The notes below the pieces were generated by a model. It saw only the letters and a list, made by a program, of their open reading frames with translations. It was not told the DNA's origin and did no database searches. The position numbers and the translations under genes are program-made. From Diadema setosum (Eukaryota > Echinodermata > Echinoidea > Diadematoida > Diadematidae), in contig CM067059.1 of the NCBI GenBank assembly GCA_033980235.1, positions 10,612,309 to 10,676,308 on the forward strand: 64,000 nt of DNA, read 5' to 3'. Positions 36,583-49,049 of the stretch are shown piece after piece. Within the stretch, counting starts at the first letter, position 1. Each line of letters starts with the position of its first letter.

Positions 36583-37223
36583 GCTTCTAATCAATGGTTG
36601 TTTTACAGCAACAGCTTCGATCAATGTTGGAAAGTAATACACTTGTAGTGGAGTCTTTACCGATAAGACGCAAGTTGGTGTCAATGTGGAAAGAATTATT
36701 TTGGTGTTGTGCATGGTAGCATGGTTGTTTTTTTTCTTTTTTTTTTCTAATATGCCTCTTTAGTTCTTCAGATGGGTTCCTGTTGCATACAATTGTACAA
36801 TATATGTTGATGTTTTTTGTTTAAGGTTATTTTGGCAGGATCGGTAGATTTGATGAGTGCAATTTATAAAAATTTTGCATACTGTACCGTTGTACATTGT
36901 ATGCCATAAACTGTATGTGTGTCTTAATCCTAAGTATTCTTCAAATGAGAGCTGATCAGATGCTTTTGATTGTAGGGATAGAATTGCAGTGTAGATATCT
37001 CCTTATAACTGGTATTTGGCGTTATGTGGGCCTATGAAAATATACCTTGATTTGGGTGTATTTTGCACATGTAGTGTTATAATACTGGTATGTGATACGT
37101 GTATCTCAGCAATACATAGATGTACAAAAAGTGTACATGTACAATGTATGACGAAAACCAAGTATTCATCCCCATCCACTCCTTAAAATAAAAAAATGAA
37201 TTTGTGAATTCCATGTACACATT

Positions 37224-37421
37224 GGCCCGAATTCTCAAAGCTGGAATAACTATTCTGCAGAATAGTTATTCCGGGGAATATGTTATTCCACCTTTGAGAA
37301 TAGATTCTGGGGAATAAATTGCGTCATTTTACCACATGAGGGCCTGATTTGCATAAGAGGCGTAATAAATCGGTGGAATAAGCGGTGTAATAAAGTTATT
37401 CCACCTTTGAGAATTCGGGCC
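37224..37421. mobile_element. GGCCCGAATTC-ended MITE with ATT target duplication
   Basis: 198 bp, termini GGCCCGAATTCTCAAAG and CTTTGAGAATTCGGGCC. ATT at 37221-37223 and 37422-37424. The interior repeats GGAATAA words in inverted pairs. Lies in the long FERM-gene 5' intron. Confidence 0.85.
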
Positions 37422-38217
37422 ATTGTATTCAGTTAGCCGTATTAGTCATGTGACTGCTAGTTCACATGAGTAGTTCCTCTAAATGTCTGGACCTAACATT
37501 CTTTGTTTCTCAACGAGAGATGTGCATAACTCTTGTCTTAATTTGCATACATCACGTTTGCCTGGACAGAAAGGGACCTTGAGTCCACAGTCACTTGATG
37601 ATACAGATGCCATGGGATGTCGCGTTTGCAACCCTGAAAATTAGATTCCTTTCACAAGCTGGTGTAGAAGTAGATAATTCAGACCGTCCCTCAGAATTAT
37701 AAACCTGGAAACTTGTGGGAGGATGGAGGGGGCAGCAATAGATTTCCAGTAAATTTATTCAGATCCTGAAAAAATTCTAACCATCATTCTTGGTACAAAA
37801 AGGATTATATTCTTGAGTGGCATGGGGTTAGTTTTTTCATTTCTTTAAAAAATGAAACAAACTGAGGTATCACTTGAAGATTTCTAGACACACGATATCG
37901 AGAGACATTATTCTTCAACCATGCAAGATTTGTGATGTTTGCAAAAGGGGTAGGCCTATGTGCTTGTTCCGTATGACCTTCAATGGCTAATACAGTATAA
38001 TGACATGAGGTAGGTAATCTGTGATGTCAGAGTAGCTCAAGTTTTCACAATTAAGGTGCTTGTGTTTCATGTACATACATTGTAGTTCATTCAATACAGA
38101 TTATCTCTGATGTAACTGATCTGTGGCTCTTCTTGTTTTTTTCTTCCTATATTCCTTCACTTGCGCAGTTGTGTTAAGATTTAATACTCAGTACTTCATG
38201 CACGAAAGGTTATACTA

Positions 38218-38426
38218 CTGTAAAAGTGGATATTTTCGCGTGACTAATTTTTCGCGCTTGGCCGGGTCGGAAGAGTTTCGCGTGTTTTTAATTCCGCGGA
38301 ATCAAGACATCACACACAGGCACATATGGCAAGCAAAAATATTTGCGTGCTTTTGTTTTCGCGCTAGTTTCTGGTTGCGCGAAATGCGCGAAAATTTGAA
38401 CACCGCGAAAATTTCCACTTTTACAG
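38218..38426. mobile_element. CTGTAAAAGTGG-ended MITE, TA duplication
   Basis: CTGTAAAAGTGGATATTTTC ... GAAAATTTCCACTTTTACAG between TA dinucleotides. Interior rich in TTTTCGCGC. Related, more decayed copy at 35198-35402. Confidence 0.75.
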
Positions 38427-39407
38427 TATGCAATGTAGGTGCAATTCATGGGCGAAAAAAACAACAGCTGCATGATCACACACAAATTGTATAAGATGTT
38501 CTTTTATTCAAAGCAAGTTTCATTGCATTGTGCTAAATTTGTAGTCTGATAGGCAAATGCAAGCCACATTTGGCAAATTGCCAAATACAATGAATGTGAC
38601 ATTCCAAGTTCTTTTATGTCATTTGAATCACCTGTCATGGAATCAAATGATTGCATTTCAAGGCCATATTTTGTTATGTCTTGTGTTGATTTTGTGCTCC
38701 TTTCCATTACAGAATACTTGTATTGCACAGCTACAAACCAAAAAATGTAGGTCTAAAGGTTTTGGGATTTTTTTCTGATGGCACGTCTCACACAAAATCA
38801 GTTGTAATAATTGTAGATTCGTTTGCATTCTACCTCATTCCTAGAGAATGTGGTTGTTTGCTCGATGAATTGAAAAAAAAAAAAGTCAATTTATTCATAT
38901 TGTTGAATACCGTTATGGTATATGACAGCTGTCCTTTGTGTTTTTTAAAACAAGTCCAGGTGAATCTAGGAGTATGTGAGCATTTCCAAATCTGTTAAAG
39001 ATCAAGAGATAAATTTTGCTGAGAATTCCCTTCTTGGCACCATTTGGATGATTTCGCTGGTAATTCCTCTTTTTTTTCTTCTTCTCAGAGCTGCAATGGT
39101 GTATTTCTGTCCAGAGCTTGTTTTTTGCTGCCCTATTCATCCTCCTCCCCCCCCCCCCCTTTCTCCCCAGTCTGCTTTGTTATGCTCTGTTGAATGCATC
39201 AGTAGACATTGCACCCTGTGGAATGCGACCAATGTGGGCTCCTTTATTCTGGGTACACAAAAGCCGTGATTCAAGCGCTGGCATAGAGCTATGATATTTG
39301 CATCACAAAGAACACACTCCCTACCCCCCCCCCCCCCTTTCTTCCATTGTGAACCTGAGCAAGTGATTTTTTTTTCCCTTCAATAATATGATTCAGGCAT
39401 GTGTGCT

Positions 39408-39999
39408 AGACCCCGTTTACAGTGCGAGGCTTGGCCGCGGCCGTGCCCAGCCCCGCTTCAGTGTAAACGCGCAAAAGGCCAAATGCGAGGCCAAAATTGG
39501 CCTCGCATTTGGCCTCGCTCTGGAGGTGGTCTCGGCCGCGGCCGAGCCGCGGCCGAGCCCGGCCTTTTCTTGGTGTAAACGCAAACTGGGCCAAATGCGC
39601 GGCCAATTGCGCGGCCAATTTTAGTCTGGCTTCCAAACCCTCTGTCTGTATCTTTCGCTATTCAGGATATTAACCCCCTCAACGTCGAAAACTAGTATAG
39701 TTTAAGGTGGTTTTGTCCTGCAAAGGATTCTTTCCTTCGGCAAAGGCCTTTGCCCGAACGGCGACTTCGTCGCCACGGAATTCATTTGGTAAAGGGTCTG
39801 AAAACCAGACAATACCAAATTGCATTTGTTTACAAGCAGAGCGCCACTACGACAAAATATTTAAAGGTTTGAATCAAAAGCGCGGCCGAGCCCAGCAGTG
39901 TAAACAGACAAAATTGCGAGGCTCGGCCGCGCAATTGAGGCCGGTCTCGGCCACGGCCGAGCCGCGGCCGAGCCCGGTCTCGCACTGTAAACGGGGTCT
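39408..39999. mobile_element. GC-rich inverted-repeat element (AGACCCCGTTTAC ends)
   Basis: AGACCCCGTTTACAGTGCGA ... CGCACTGTAAACGGGGTCT, with CGCGGCCGAGCC palindromes repeated in both arms. A distinct AT-richer core lies at about 39690-39870. Much higher GC than its surroundings. Flanks CTA / TTA may be a mutated target duplication. Confidence 0.7.
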
Positions 40000-41077
40000 T
40001 AACAGCAGGAACTCTAGTCTTCTTCAGTCTCGTGTTTTCGTAAGCCGGAATTGATCACACTGTTTGCTGTCAGGACAGATAGATTCACATCTCACTTGAT
40101 TGCAGAATGGAGTTCATCCTATGGGGATTACATGCCATTGTGATAAAGAATTAAGACAATGTAAAACCTCATCAAATGGAGAAAAACTTGGAAACACAAT
40201 CCTCCTTACACTGTTGCAATACAATGTCAGTGAGTTTTTCATGTGGTGTCTACGTGTATCTATCATTGGTGATTTGGCCCGTAACATCAAGGATTATAAG
40301 AATTTAATTAAGACAGAGTCCAAAATAAACATCAATGAACAAATGAAGCTGATGTACCAATCAATGCAGATGATTTCAGAACAGTTTCTTCTCAGCTTCC
40401 CAGTAACAATGAGATGATTCTGAACTTATCATTTTGTATAGATTAAAAAGATCTTACAGCAACAAAAGCAGAACATGCGACCTCTGACAAATGGGCCTTG
40501 TCACTTTCAGACTTTTGGTACTCCTGTTTTAAATGTCTTGATCAATTATTCAGTTTTTTTGGAGAAGTGTTTCTGGAAGCTAAAAAGATGCTGAAGAGTA
40601 TGGCTTGCCTCATATAGAATTGACCCCATGGCTGTACTGTTTAGGTAGCCCAGAATTATGTCAAAGTACATGTATGGGGGGTTTTGTCAGGGTCAAGAGG
40701 AGGGCAAATTCTTGGAGAGGTCATCCTTGACCTGTGCAGATGAGATGGGTCTTGGCACAGATGAGCGGTCAGTCAAGTATGGCAAGGGCTGCCCTGAATG
40801 GACTTGCCATCGATTATTTCAAGTAAACTCAAGTATAAAAAACTAATATGTTTCACAGGTAGCCTACGGTTGTCGTTCACAAATTTTATATTATGGAAGT
40901 ATCTTTGTTATATACAGTTTACTTTGTATGTGTGTTTAGGAAAGGTTTTGATGAGAAAATTACTCAGATTTTGACAAGAAACAATGCCATGATAGTTTTG
41001 TATTCCTGACACCCCATTCCCTCACACCTGCCCTCCCCCCCCCCCTTGAAAAAAGAGAGAGAGAAATAAAATATTAA

Positions 41078-42108
41078 AGATAATAAAAAGTTTTGGTACC
41101 TCAAAAGTGTCCTTGAATTTCCTTGCCTTAGTTTGTGTTTCAGGTTAAAATACCTTTCATATAACTAACACTGTGAGACTTACTCGCTCCAAAGTGCTCT
41201 CATGTCTTAGTAATCATGCAATTAACTGCGACCAGCAGCCCCATATGCATAGCGACCAGCAGTCCCATACGCATAGCGTAATCGGGCTTCGCATTGTAGC
41301 ATTCAGGATCATGACAGATTTAGTATCGCAGGGTAACTGTCAACTTCAAATCCCATAAATTCTTCAATTTGAAGACTTACCAATTAAGTTGAAGTATTGA
41401 AAACAGGCTTCGAGCAACGTTTGGTTCTGCCTATAGTCCCTTTCTGTTCGAATTGATGACTGAATGTGACTCGGTCGACAGGACCTTAGGAGAGCTACAT
41501 ACAGTACACTGAATACTACAGCCAGTGCCTGCGAACACATCAGTATGCAGCCCGCACACAAATTTCAAATCCATGAACGGATAAGATGTTTGTGTGCGCA
41601 TGCGCTGGCCATAGTATCCAGTGTATGTAGCTCTCCCAAGGTCCTCTCGACCGAGTCACATTCAGTCATCAATTCGAACAGAAAGGGACTATTGGCAGAA
41701 CCAAACGTTGTTCGAAGCCTGTTTTCAATACTTCAACTTACTTGCTAAGTCTTCAAATCGAAGAAATTTTTGGATTTTAAGTTGACATTTACCCGCGATA
41801 CTAAATCTGTCATGATTCTGAATGCTACAATGCGAAGCCCCATTACGCTCTGCGTATGGGGCTGCTGGTCGCAGTTAGCTATGCGTACAATGGGCTGCAC
41901 GCTGCTGGTCGCAGTCAGTGGTTTCGTACAATATTTATCGACGCTGGTCAGCGTCGGCTCTGGTACGAAACCATTATTGCATGATTACTAAGACATGAGA
42001 GTACTTTGGGGCGAGTAATTCTCACAGACAACGTACTTTAACCCGAAACACAAACCAAGACAAGGAAATTCAGGGAAGCTTTTGAGGTACCAAAACTTTT
42101 TATTATCT
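41078..42108. mobile_element. One-kilobase palindromic (foldback) element
   Basis: The left arm from AGATAATAAAAAGTTTTGG (41078) is inverted in the right arm ending CCAAAACTTTTTATTATCT (42108), with the symmetry axis near 41590. Arms match over several hundred bases with small indels (for example CATGTCTTAGTAATCATGCA against its complement at about 41975-41995). TTAA lies at both ends (41074-41077, 42109-42112). No coding capacity. Confidence 0.75.
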
Positions 42109-42650
42109 TTAACTGTGTTGTTCCCATAGCAAGACTGCATGAAATCTTCAGAGGTCATATGGAAGAAAGTGAGATACTACTTTAATTTCAGAAATTGAAT
42201 TGAATATATCAATGTGACAGTACCTTATGTGCCATGGGCAGAGTTACAATTACATATTTATAGAAATAGTGAAATAGAAGACAGCACATTTTGCACCAAG
42301 GATGATTTAAATAAAATTTGACAAAATATAGGAAATGTTAATGCTTGTTTGTTTTAATACACACTTTTACCACTATTACTTGTAAAGGCCAAATGACCAG
42401 ATGTTGTGTTGTAATTGTTGTGTGATGAGATCAATACTCCGTAGTCTATTTTGGGAACACCATAAATTAAGTTGTCAATTTTGTTTTCTTATTACTACCA
42501 TTTTCTATGAATCTGCTTGAGAGGTAGGCCCTATAGATTATTATATTGTGCAAGACAAACAAAAATGTAAAGATTATACAGTACAGTGTAGTTATAAAAA
42601 TTCAACAGGGGTTGTTCAATGAGTCCTTTTGCCATTTAAACGGCTTTTAA

Positions 42651-43034
42651 AGGGACTGTACAGTACTGGTTGAGGTAAGGGATTCATGTTTTGAACATTT
42701 CTAAGTGAGATAATGAGAAACCTCTTATGAAATATGAAAGAGCATGTAATAGTAAGAAAGATTCAACGTTTATGTGATGAAAATTGGTTTTGAAATGGCT
42801 GAGATATCAAAAAAAGTGATAATAATAAAAGGCGACAGGCCCCAACTTTATTAGGATCTCTTTGTTTCACCTTGTTTTTGGATATCTCAGCCATTTCAAA
42901 ACCGATTTTCATCAAATAAACTTTTGATACCCTTTAGAATTGCATGCTCTTTGACATCTCATAGAGTGGTTTCTGAATACCTCTCAAAATGTTAAAAGCT
43001 AAATCCTCACCTCGACCAGAACTGTACACACCCT
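42651..43034. mobile_element. TTAA-flanked MITE, complete copy 2
   Basis: 384 bp, AGGGACTGTACAGTACTGG ... CTGTACACACCCT, TTAA at 42647-42650 and 43035-43038. Same family as 4188-4574, including the paired GATATCTCAGCC words. Confidence 0.8.
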
Positions 43035-43038
43035 TTAA

Positions 43039-44570
43039 AATACTTCACTAACTAGGAAATGTAAAAAATTAAGTGAAAGGATGGCTTCGTCTGTACCCCC
43101 CCCCCTCTCTCACTGTTGTGATTTTTCCACTTAGTGTGACAATTTCTTGAGAGATTCACAAAGTTCTGTTTCTCTAAGCTGATTAAACTGTGGCAGCTAA
43201 AAAAAGGCTGATTAATGTAACAGCTACCTCAGGAGCTGATTGATGATCCCTAAAGCGGATTAGATAGAGTGAGCGGAATATATTTTTAGGATTATTACAA
43301 AGAAACATTGTAGAGCCTACATTTTCCTTACATAATAGACCCTAGTAATGGAATGTGGGATGTACTAGATTATATATTTGTTGATTGCAAAAGAGAATGT
43401 AGGGCCTAGGTGTGACATGTAATGATATCACTCCAATGAAAAACATGGACATGTTCATATGTAATGTGATATGATGCAGTGAGTTATCGTCGCGAATTTT
43501 GGCTCTTGTGAAGACTGAAATTCGCAAAATTAAAATGCATGCAAACATTCCACGTTTTACAATATTATCTTTGTCTCATCTGAACTGTTTTACGTCAGTA
43601 GTATATTATTTGTAGTAATAATATTTATCCAGTCAGTTATAAAATATATTTTATTTATTTATAGTGCAAGATTAAACACAAAACATTAATTTCTACATGT
43701 ACTTTTAAATGTACATACTTTTACCTTCAATGGTTTCAAGGCTGATTCACGCATTTTGTGCGCAGAAAAGGGGCATTTTGAATGGGAAAACAATAGATTG
43801 GAGAAAATATCGTAGCACAGTGATGATAATGAAACATGAGAATAAAGCCTTGAAGGAAGAGAGAAGAAGACAAATTATTAAAGTTACCCGAGTTTGTATG
43901 ATACAAATGTAAGTTGAGAAACTTTTAATCTGATAGTCACATTCTCTCATGCAAAATATGCTCATACAAACTGTTGATTGACTAGTGGATGTTTCAGTTT
44001 AATTTTGAGAATATATTTTAATGTAATTAATACCATGCACCAGGTCAAATTTGGTGGAGAATATTTTCCATTAATTCTTTTAATGTCTTAAAGATTTAGG
44101 TGAGTTTTTTTTTTTTCCTTTCTTTTGGCGTGTGATATGGAATGTACACTATGTACATGTATGAACAAGCCAGGCATAGAGCAAATTTATCAAAGGGATA
44201 AACTCCGTGCCCTAGGTCACTGGTGTGATTATTTCAAGGGTGTTCAAACAGAGATATTTGTACATCACACCTGACAGTATTGATGACTAGGATGCTGAAC
44301 GTGCCTCTATTACCATCGGGATAAACTGTTGGAAAAACAAACCACATTGTCATTATGCCAGTAGTTGTAAAGTTTTTACTATCCAGGAGTGTGTTTTCCG
44401 TGCATTCCCCAATATTCTTGCAAAATGAAAAACATCCCAAAATAATATTTTGAAAGGGATCCACGCATTGAGTGAGGGAGAAAAATTGAGTGGGATGCAG
44501 CTCATTGATTGATTGAGGAGTACACCAGAAGACAGACAGATGTAAGCATTGTGATTTTTCTCCACTGCTC

Positions 44571-44602
<32 letters not shown>

Positions 44603-47600
44603 TTTTTTTGAACTGGCAACCACTCACAAGGCAGACAAAAATGAACCTTGTGTAAACAGCCACCAACTCCAGTGCAAAGTGTGAACGTCTTTGACATTCT
44701 ATCAACAGCCGCTGATGCAGATTCATGGCCATGTCACAGGAAAGTTCAAGATCTTCCATGCAATTTGTTTGTAGACCAGAGGAACCATGCATGCTGAAAA
44801 ATCGACCCAAAGGACCAAATAGAGAACACTTTGGTTCCCTCATTGCCACTTTCTCTTGTATGGCAGAGTCATTTACCTTCAAGTTTTGTTATCAAAACAT
44901 GACTATGTATTGTAACATCTGTGGCCCTCCTTCGCATGCCACGTCTTTTCCTCCGAAGTCCAGACTTGGTTCCCCCACCCCTTAGATGAATATTGAACCA
45001 TTTTGTATGTACAGTGTAGATATCAATTTGTATTCTTCTTGTTTTTGTTCTCTTTGGATACACCTTCTTCTATTTTCAAGAATGATGGGGTTCGTACATA
45101 CTTACCATGTACAAATGTAGTATGGTTAAAAGAGTACATTTAAACACCCCGTGGCGTGGGGATCCATGAGTGGACAGATTTGTTTGCTGCCCACTGGGGT
45201 ACGTTCGAAAGCAACGAATAGCACCGGTCAGTGAATATGTACATCGAATTGTACGCTCGTCTGTAACGGTTGACTCAAGTAGAGAATCTGTGGCTGTGTA
45301 CATACACAGAGATCAGTGATATAAAGCTTTATGCACAATTTGTGACAGGGATTCTCAAATAAAACCATGCCAGGCCAGCCTCCTCACTCCATGGTATCCC
45401 CATGCTACTGCAGGTCTTTAAAGTCTAGACAGTGATTGATTTACCTCTCCATCTTTCCTCCACCACGTAAGTTTTGTCTGTGATTATTTTTCCATGTCTG
45501 GAAGAAGGCTATTGCCCTGTGTTTTCCAAGTGCGGAATACTTCAAATTCCTAGGACATCAGCGAGATAGCGTCTTGAGATACCATTATCAGTGTTAGATT
45601 TTGTGTACACAGAGCATATTAACACTTGGCTTCTGCTAGACTTGATGATTCTGTCGCTGTTTGATGTTACCTTGTGTGCATTGGAAGCTGACACAGGGCA
45701 CATAGGGTGTTTTGGCATCCAATCATGGTTTTACTTTAAAGCATAGCTGTGGTGTTGGGTCCACCCAAACCTTGTCTTATAATTTCTCAAAATCATATGA
45801 AAGCAGAAATTACATTAGGTGTGGTGAGAAAACTGCTCTGAGACACAAAAGAATATGCACACTGCATCTCTATCACAGATTTGCACTGCCAGGTAGTTCA
45901 CAGCATTTTCCAGCAAGTTTGTTTTGATACAAGGTAGCTGAAGTTTAACAAGCTTGGTTTATAAGATGGGGATTAGTGTTTTCCAGAAAAAAGTTTGAAT
46001 CAGTTGTTGTGCCTTGTGTTGTTCTTCCTGGAAAGTGATCTTCTTTTCATACCCAGAGTGACTTCAAATCTTGAAACTGCAATTATCAAGGTGGTGCAGG
46101 GAAGCATTAATTCATTTGCACATTTTGATGGTACTAGAGTATTATTGGATCTACAATTACAAAATATAATGAAACAACTGTAAGCATGCTGCAAGAAAGG
46201 GTGGTAGGCCTACAATGTTTTGGATTGATGCATTTTAAGATTCAATGGTGTAGGAGTATAATGTCTGATGTAGGTGCCTACATTGTAGATGCAGTTATTT
46301 TTCTGTTTAGCCCATGGACAATGTAATTGCAAGGAATCTTGTCCATAGGATGAATACACAGTAGCATCCAATTGAATCGTGAGACGGATTCTTGCAGTGA
46401 GTAGAGATTTAAGACCTGTGATAATTTTGCTTGCTTCATGCCAAAAAAGAAAAAAAAAGAAAAAAGAAAAGGAGAGAGGATGAGAAAGGAGAGTGAAAAT
46501 GCTTTGCATACTTTTCATTGTAATCAATATTGATTTTTTTTTTTCTAACACTGGCTATTTAGTTTCAACAAATCCAAAGTAGTGTTCTTGGCGCTGCGCC
46601 AACACCAGAGGTGTACCGCAATGTGGTGAAGACAGATCAAGACTTCACTCACCCCCCCCCCCCCTTCTACATATGACCCGACCCCAGTCAGTTAGGGATA
46701 GGGCCGTGATATCAGCAACCTACTGGCACAAAACTGTATGTACAAAGGAGGGGCATGCAACATTCAATGTGTATCACACTGAAAATAAGAATTTTTAGCA
46801 CATTCAAGCTGACTCATTAAGTTCTGTATTGTAGAATTGTCAGTTAAGAAATAGCCATAGAGTATAATAAGTGATGGCTATGTGATGTAAGAATGTTACA
46901 ATTATATTAGTGTCACAACTATAACATTTTTACACATAAACATAAGGCCTATATTTTACAGCTGTATGATATGGGAGGCTAAGAAACCACCATAAAGTTA
47001 TTGATCAGAATTTTGCCCATGACTTGAAATACTATCATAGATTTTCATGTATAATACAGAATCTGTGAATGTAGAGTAAATTCTTTAGTGTTTTGTTCAC
47101 TGTGTTTTCAGAGAAATTACATTCTTCTTGATGATAATATTTGACAGGGATTAATAAGAAATGATTAGATGTGATAGAGTTGAAAAGGTTCGTTTAGTAC
47201 AGTAATGAGATTTGAAGAATCAGTCAAGACTCAAATACAATTTTTCAATAGTATTCCTGCTTCACAGTACCAAAGAAAGAGAGAGAGAGAAAGAGAGAGG
47301 GAGAGAGCAAGCAACCACCAGCAAACGAGCCAAGTTTGGAGAAATAAATAGCTCAGTTTGTTGAGATGATCCCTGTGCGGTTGCTATAGCAACCTGACAT
47401 TCCTTTGTTGATTGGCCAGTTTTCAAGGCTTCCAGGGTCAGTGATAGAGTGAAGGGATGGATGCATGGCAGGTGGTTCTCCCGTCGCTGGCCCAGCCATG
47501 CTCCCCTCCTCTCCTCCGTACTCCCTTCCTCTCCTCTGCACTCACATTGAGGTTGGAGGATTTTCTTGAGCTTGTGATGGAGACTAACTAAAAAAAAAGA

Positions 47601-48353
47601 AGAAAAAAATGTGAGTGGTATTGACATTTGGCATTGATTGTCAAACTTGGGACCAGATATAAATGGCAGAGCACACGTAGTGATGCGCACACTGTGGATT
47701 TAGGCTCCGTGGCAAGGATACCAAACATAGCGCAGCACAAACTTTATACCAAATGCATCGAGCAATGTGAGCTGTCAAGTGTGAGATGTGAGTGGTGCGA
47801 CATATCGGTACTGTAGGCACTCACGGCCGGCCTCTCACTGTGTTTTGGCCAAACCTTGGCTAGGACCAGCAAGTGGTTTAGGAATGTTATCTTGTAAAAG
47901 GGACAAATAAAAACAGTCTCAGAGAAAGCAAACATAAATATGGTGATTTTACATCATTTAGAAATCTGTTTAAAATAGTTTGATAGCCTCATACTCGCAA
48001 CTAGTTGCAATCTGCATGACTGTCTCCATTTGAGAAGTGAAAAACGCAGACCTAATGGCATGCACTCAGGTGCTGTTGAAGTTATTATTTTTTTTGGGGG
48101 GGGGGGGGTGGGGGTGAAGAGGTAGTTACTGTCAACTTTGGTTTTAGCAAGTTGGTTGAATGTTAGTATGAGTTCATGCATTCCTCAACCCTGTAAGTTT
48201 CCATCAAAACTTGCACAATAAAAAGTTACCATGACTTCTTCATGGGGAGTGTTTTCAGTGTTCTAGCAGTCCTATGTATGTCCACCCCCTCCCCTTATCA
48301 GCACTGCATCTGAAATCTGAAAAACAATACTAGACATGAACATGCCATATTTG
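43039..48353. other. FERM-gene 5' intron, no gene seen
   Basis: AT-rich intronic DNA with a GAA/CTT run at 44573-44608, a GA run at 47276-47310 and the X-box cluster at 47379. Open frames here are short and unrecognised. Confidence 0.4.
47379..47415. promoter_or_regulatory. X-box palindrome with neighbouring CCAAT box in the FERM-gene intron
   Basis: GGTTGCTATAGCAACC is a perfect 16-bp palindrome matching the RFX consensus. ACATTCC (TEAD-like) and ATTGG (reverse CCAAT) follow within about 20 bp. Unlike the Helitron X-boxes it lies in apparently unique DNA. Motif match only. Confidence 0.4.
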
Positions 48354-49049
48354 TACATATCGTCGCCGGTCACACGAACCGACGAATCCCTCAGGTTTGC
48401 GTAAGAATGACAATTCGAGAAAAACGCGTTTGAAGTTAACCAATTTTTGACTTATGGTTGCTACACTTTCATGTCTATAATTTCCAATTATTTTTGTAGT
48501 ACACCAGACTTCAATTCTTGCTCTAACTTGTGAAGTTTTTATCGAATTATATTGTTAACAAATAAGCGGGAAATTGTCAGAGAGCTGCATGCATGTATTT
48601 TCAGTCTGCAAAGAACGTTGTCATTTTCCATGTGTGTCCATATGTACATGTACATTGAGCGTTGTCATTGTCAACGCATGTATTACATAGTGCGCGCACT
48701 GTGCGCGCGGTCAATGAACTGTTGAATCTCAGAAACTACACGCAAGTCAATGCGCACTGATTCGTCGGTTCGGTGACCGCGCGTACTAGTACGCGCGGTC
48801 ACCGAACCGTCGAATCGCCCGATTGTTTAACACACGCGTCTATGGGGAAAACAAATAATTTTCACAAATGGAATTACATACTTCTACAAAAAGTGATAAC
48901 TACGTAAAAATTACACCGAATTACACACTGAGAATTTCAGAATATGTAGTAAGGAATATCTACTATCGAAATGATTGAAAATCTCAAAATCGAAAATTTG
49001 ACCCAAAATCGAGTGATTCGTCGGTTTGTGTGACCGGTGACGATATGTA
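48354..49049. mobile_element. TIR element with ACATATCGTC ends and an internal perfect hairpin
   Basis: TACATATCGTCGCCGGTCAC at the left is inverted at 49020-49049, with one or two mismatches. TA at each end fits a TA duplication. GC-rich GCGCGC words fill 48690-48815 in contrast to the AT-rich flanks. Confidence 0.75.
48759..48816. repeat. Near-perfect 58-bp palindrome
   Basis: GATTCGTCGGTTCGGTGACC and its complement meet at GTACTAGTAC (axis 48787/48788). Only one mismatched pair is seen in 29 bp per arm. The DNA could extrude a strong cruciform. Confidence 0.9.

Noticed and set aside
44234..44882. Overlapping minus-strand frames of 114-129 codons
   Set aside because: They overlap each other in three frames through a CTT/poly-T run and have no recognisable domain.
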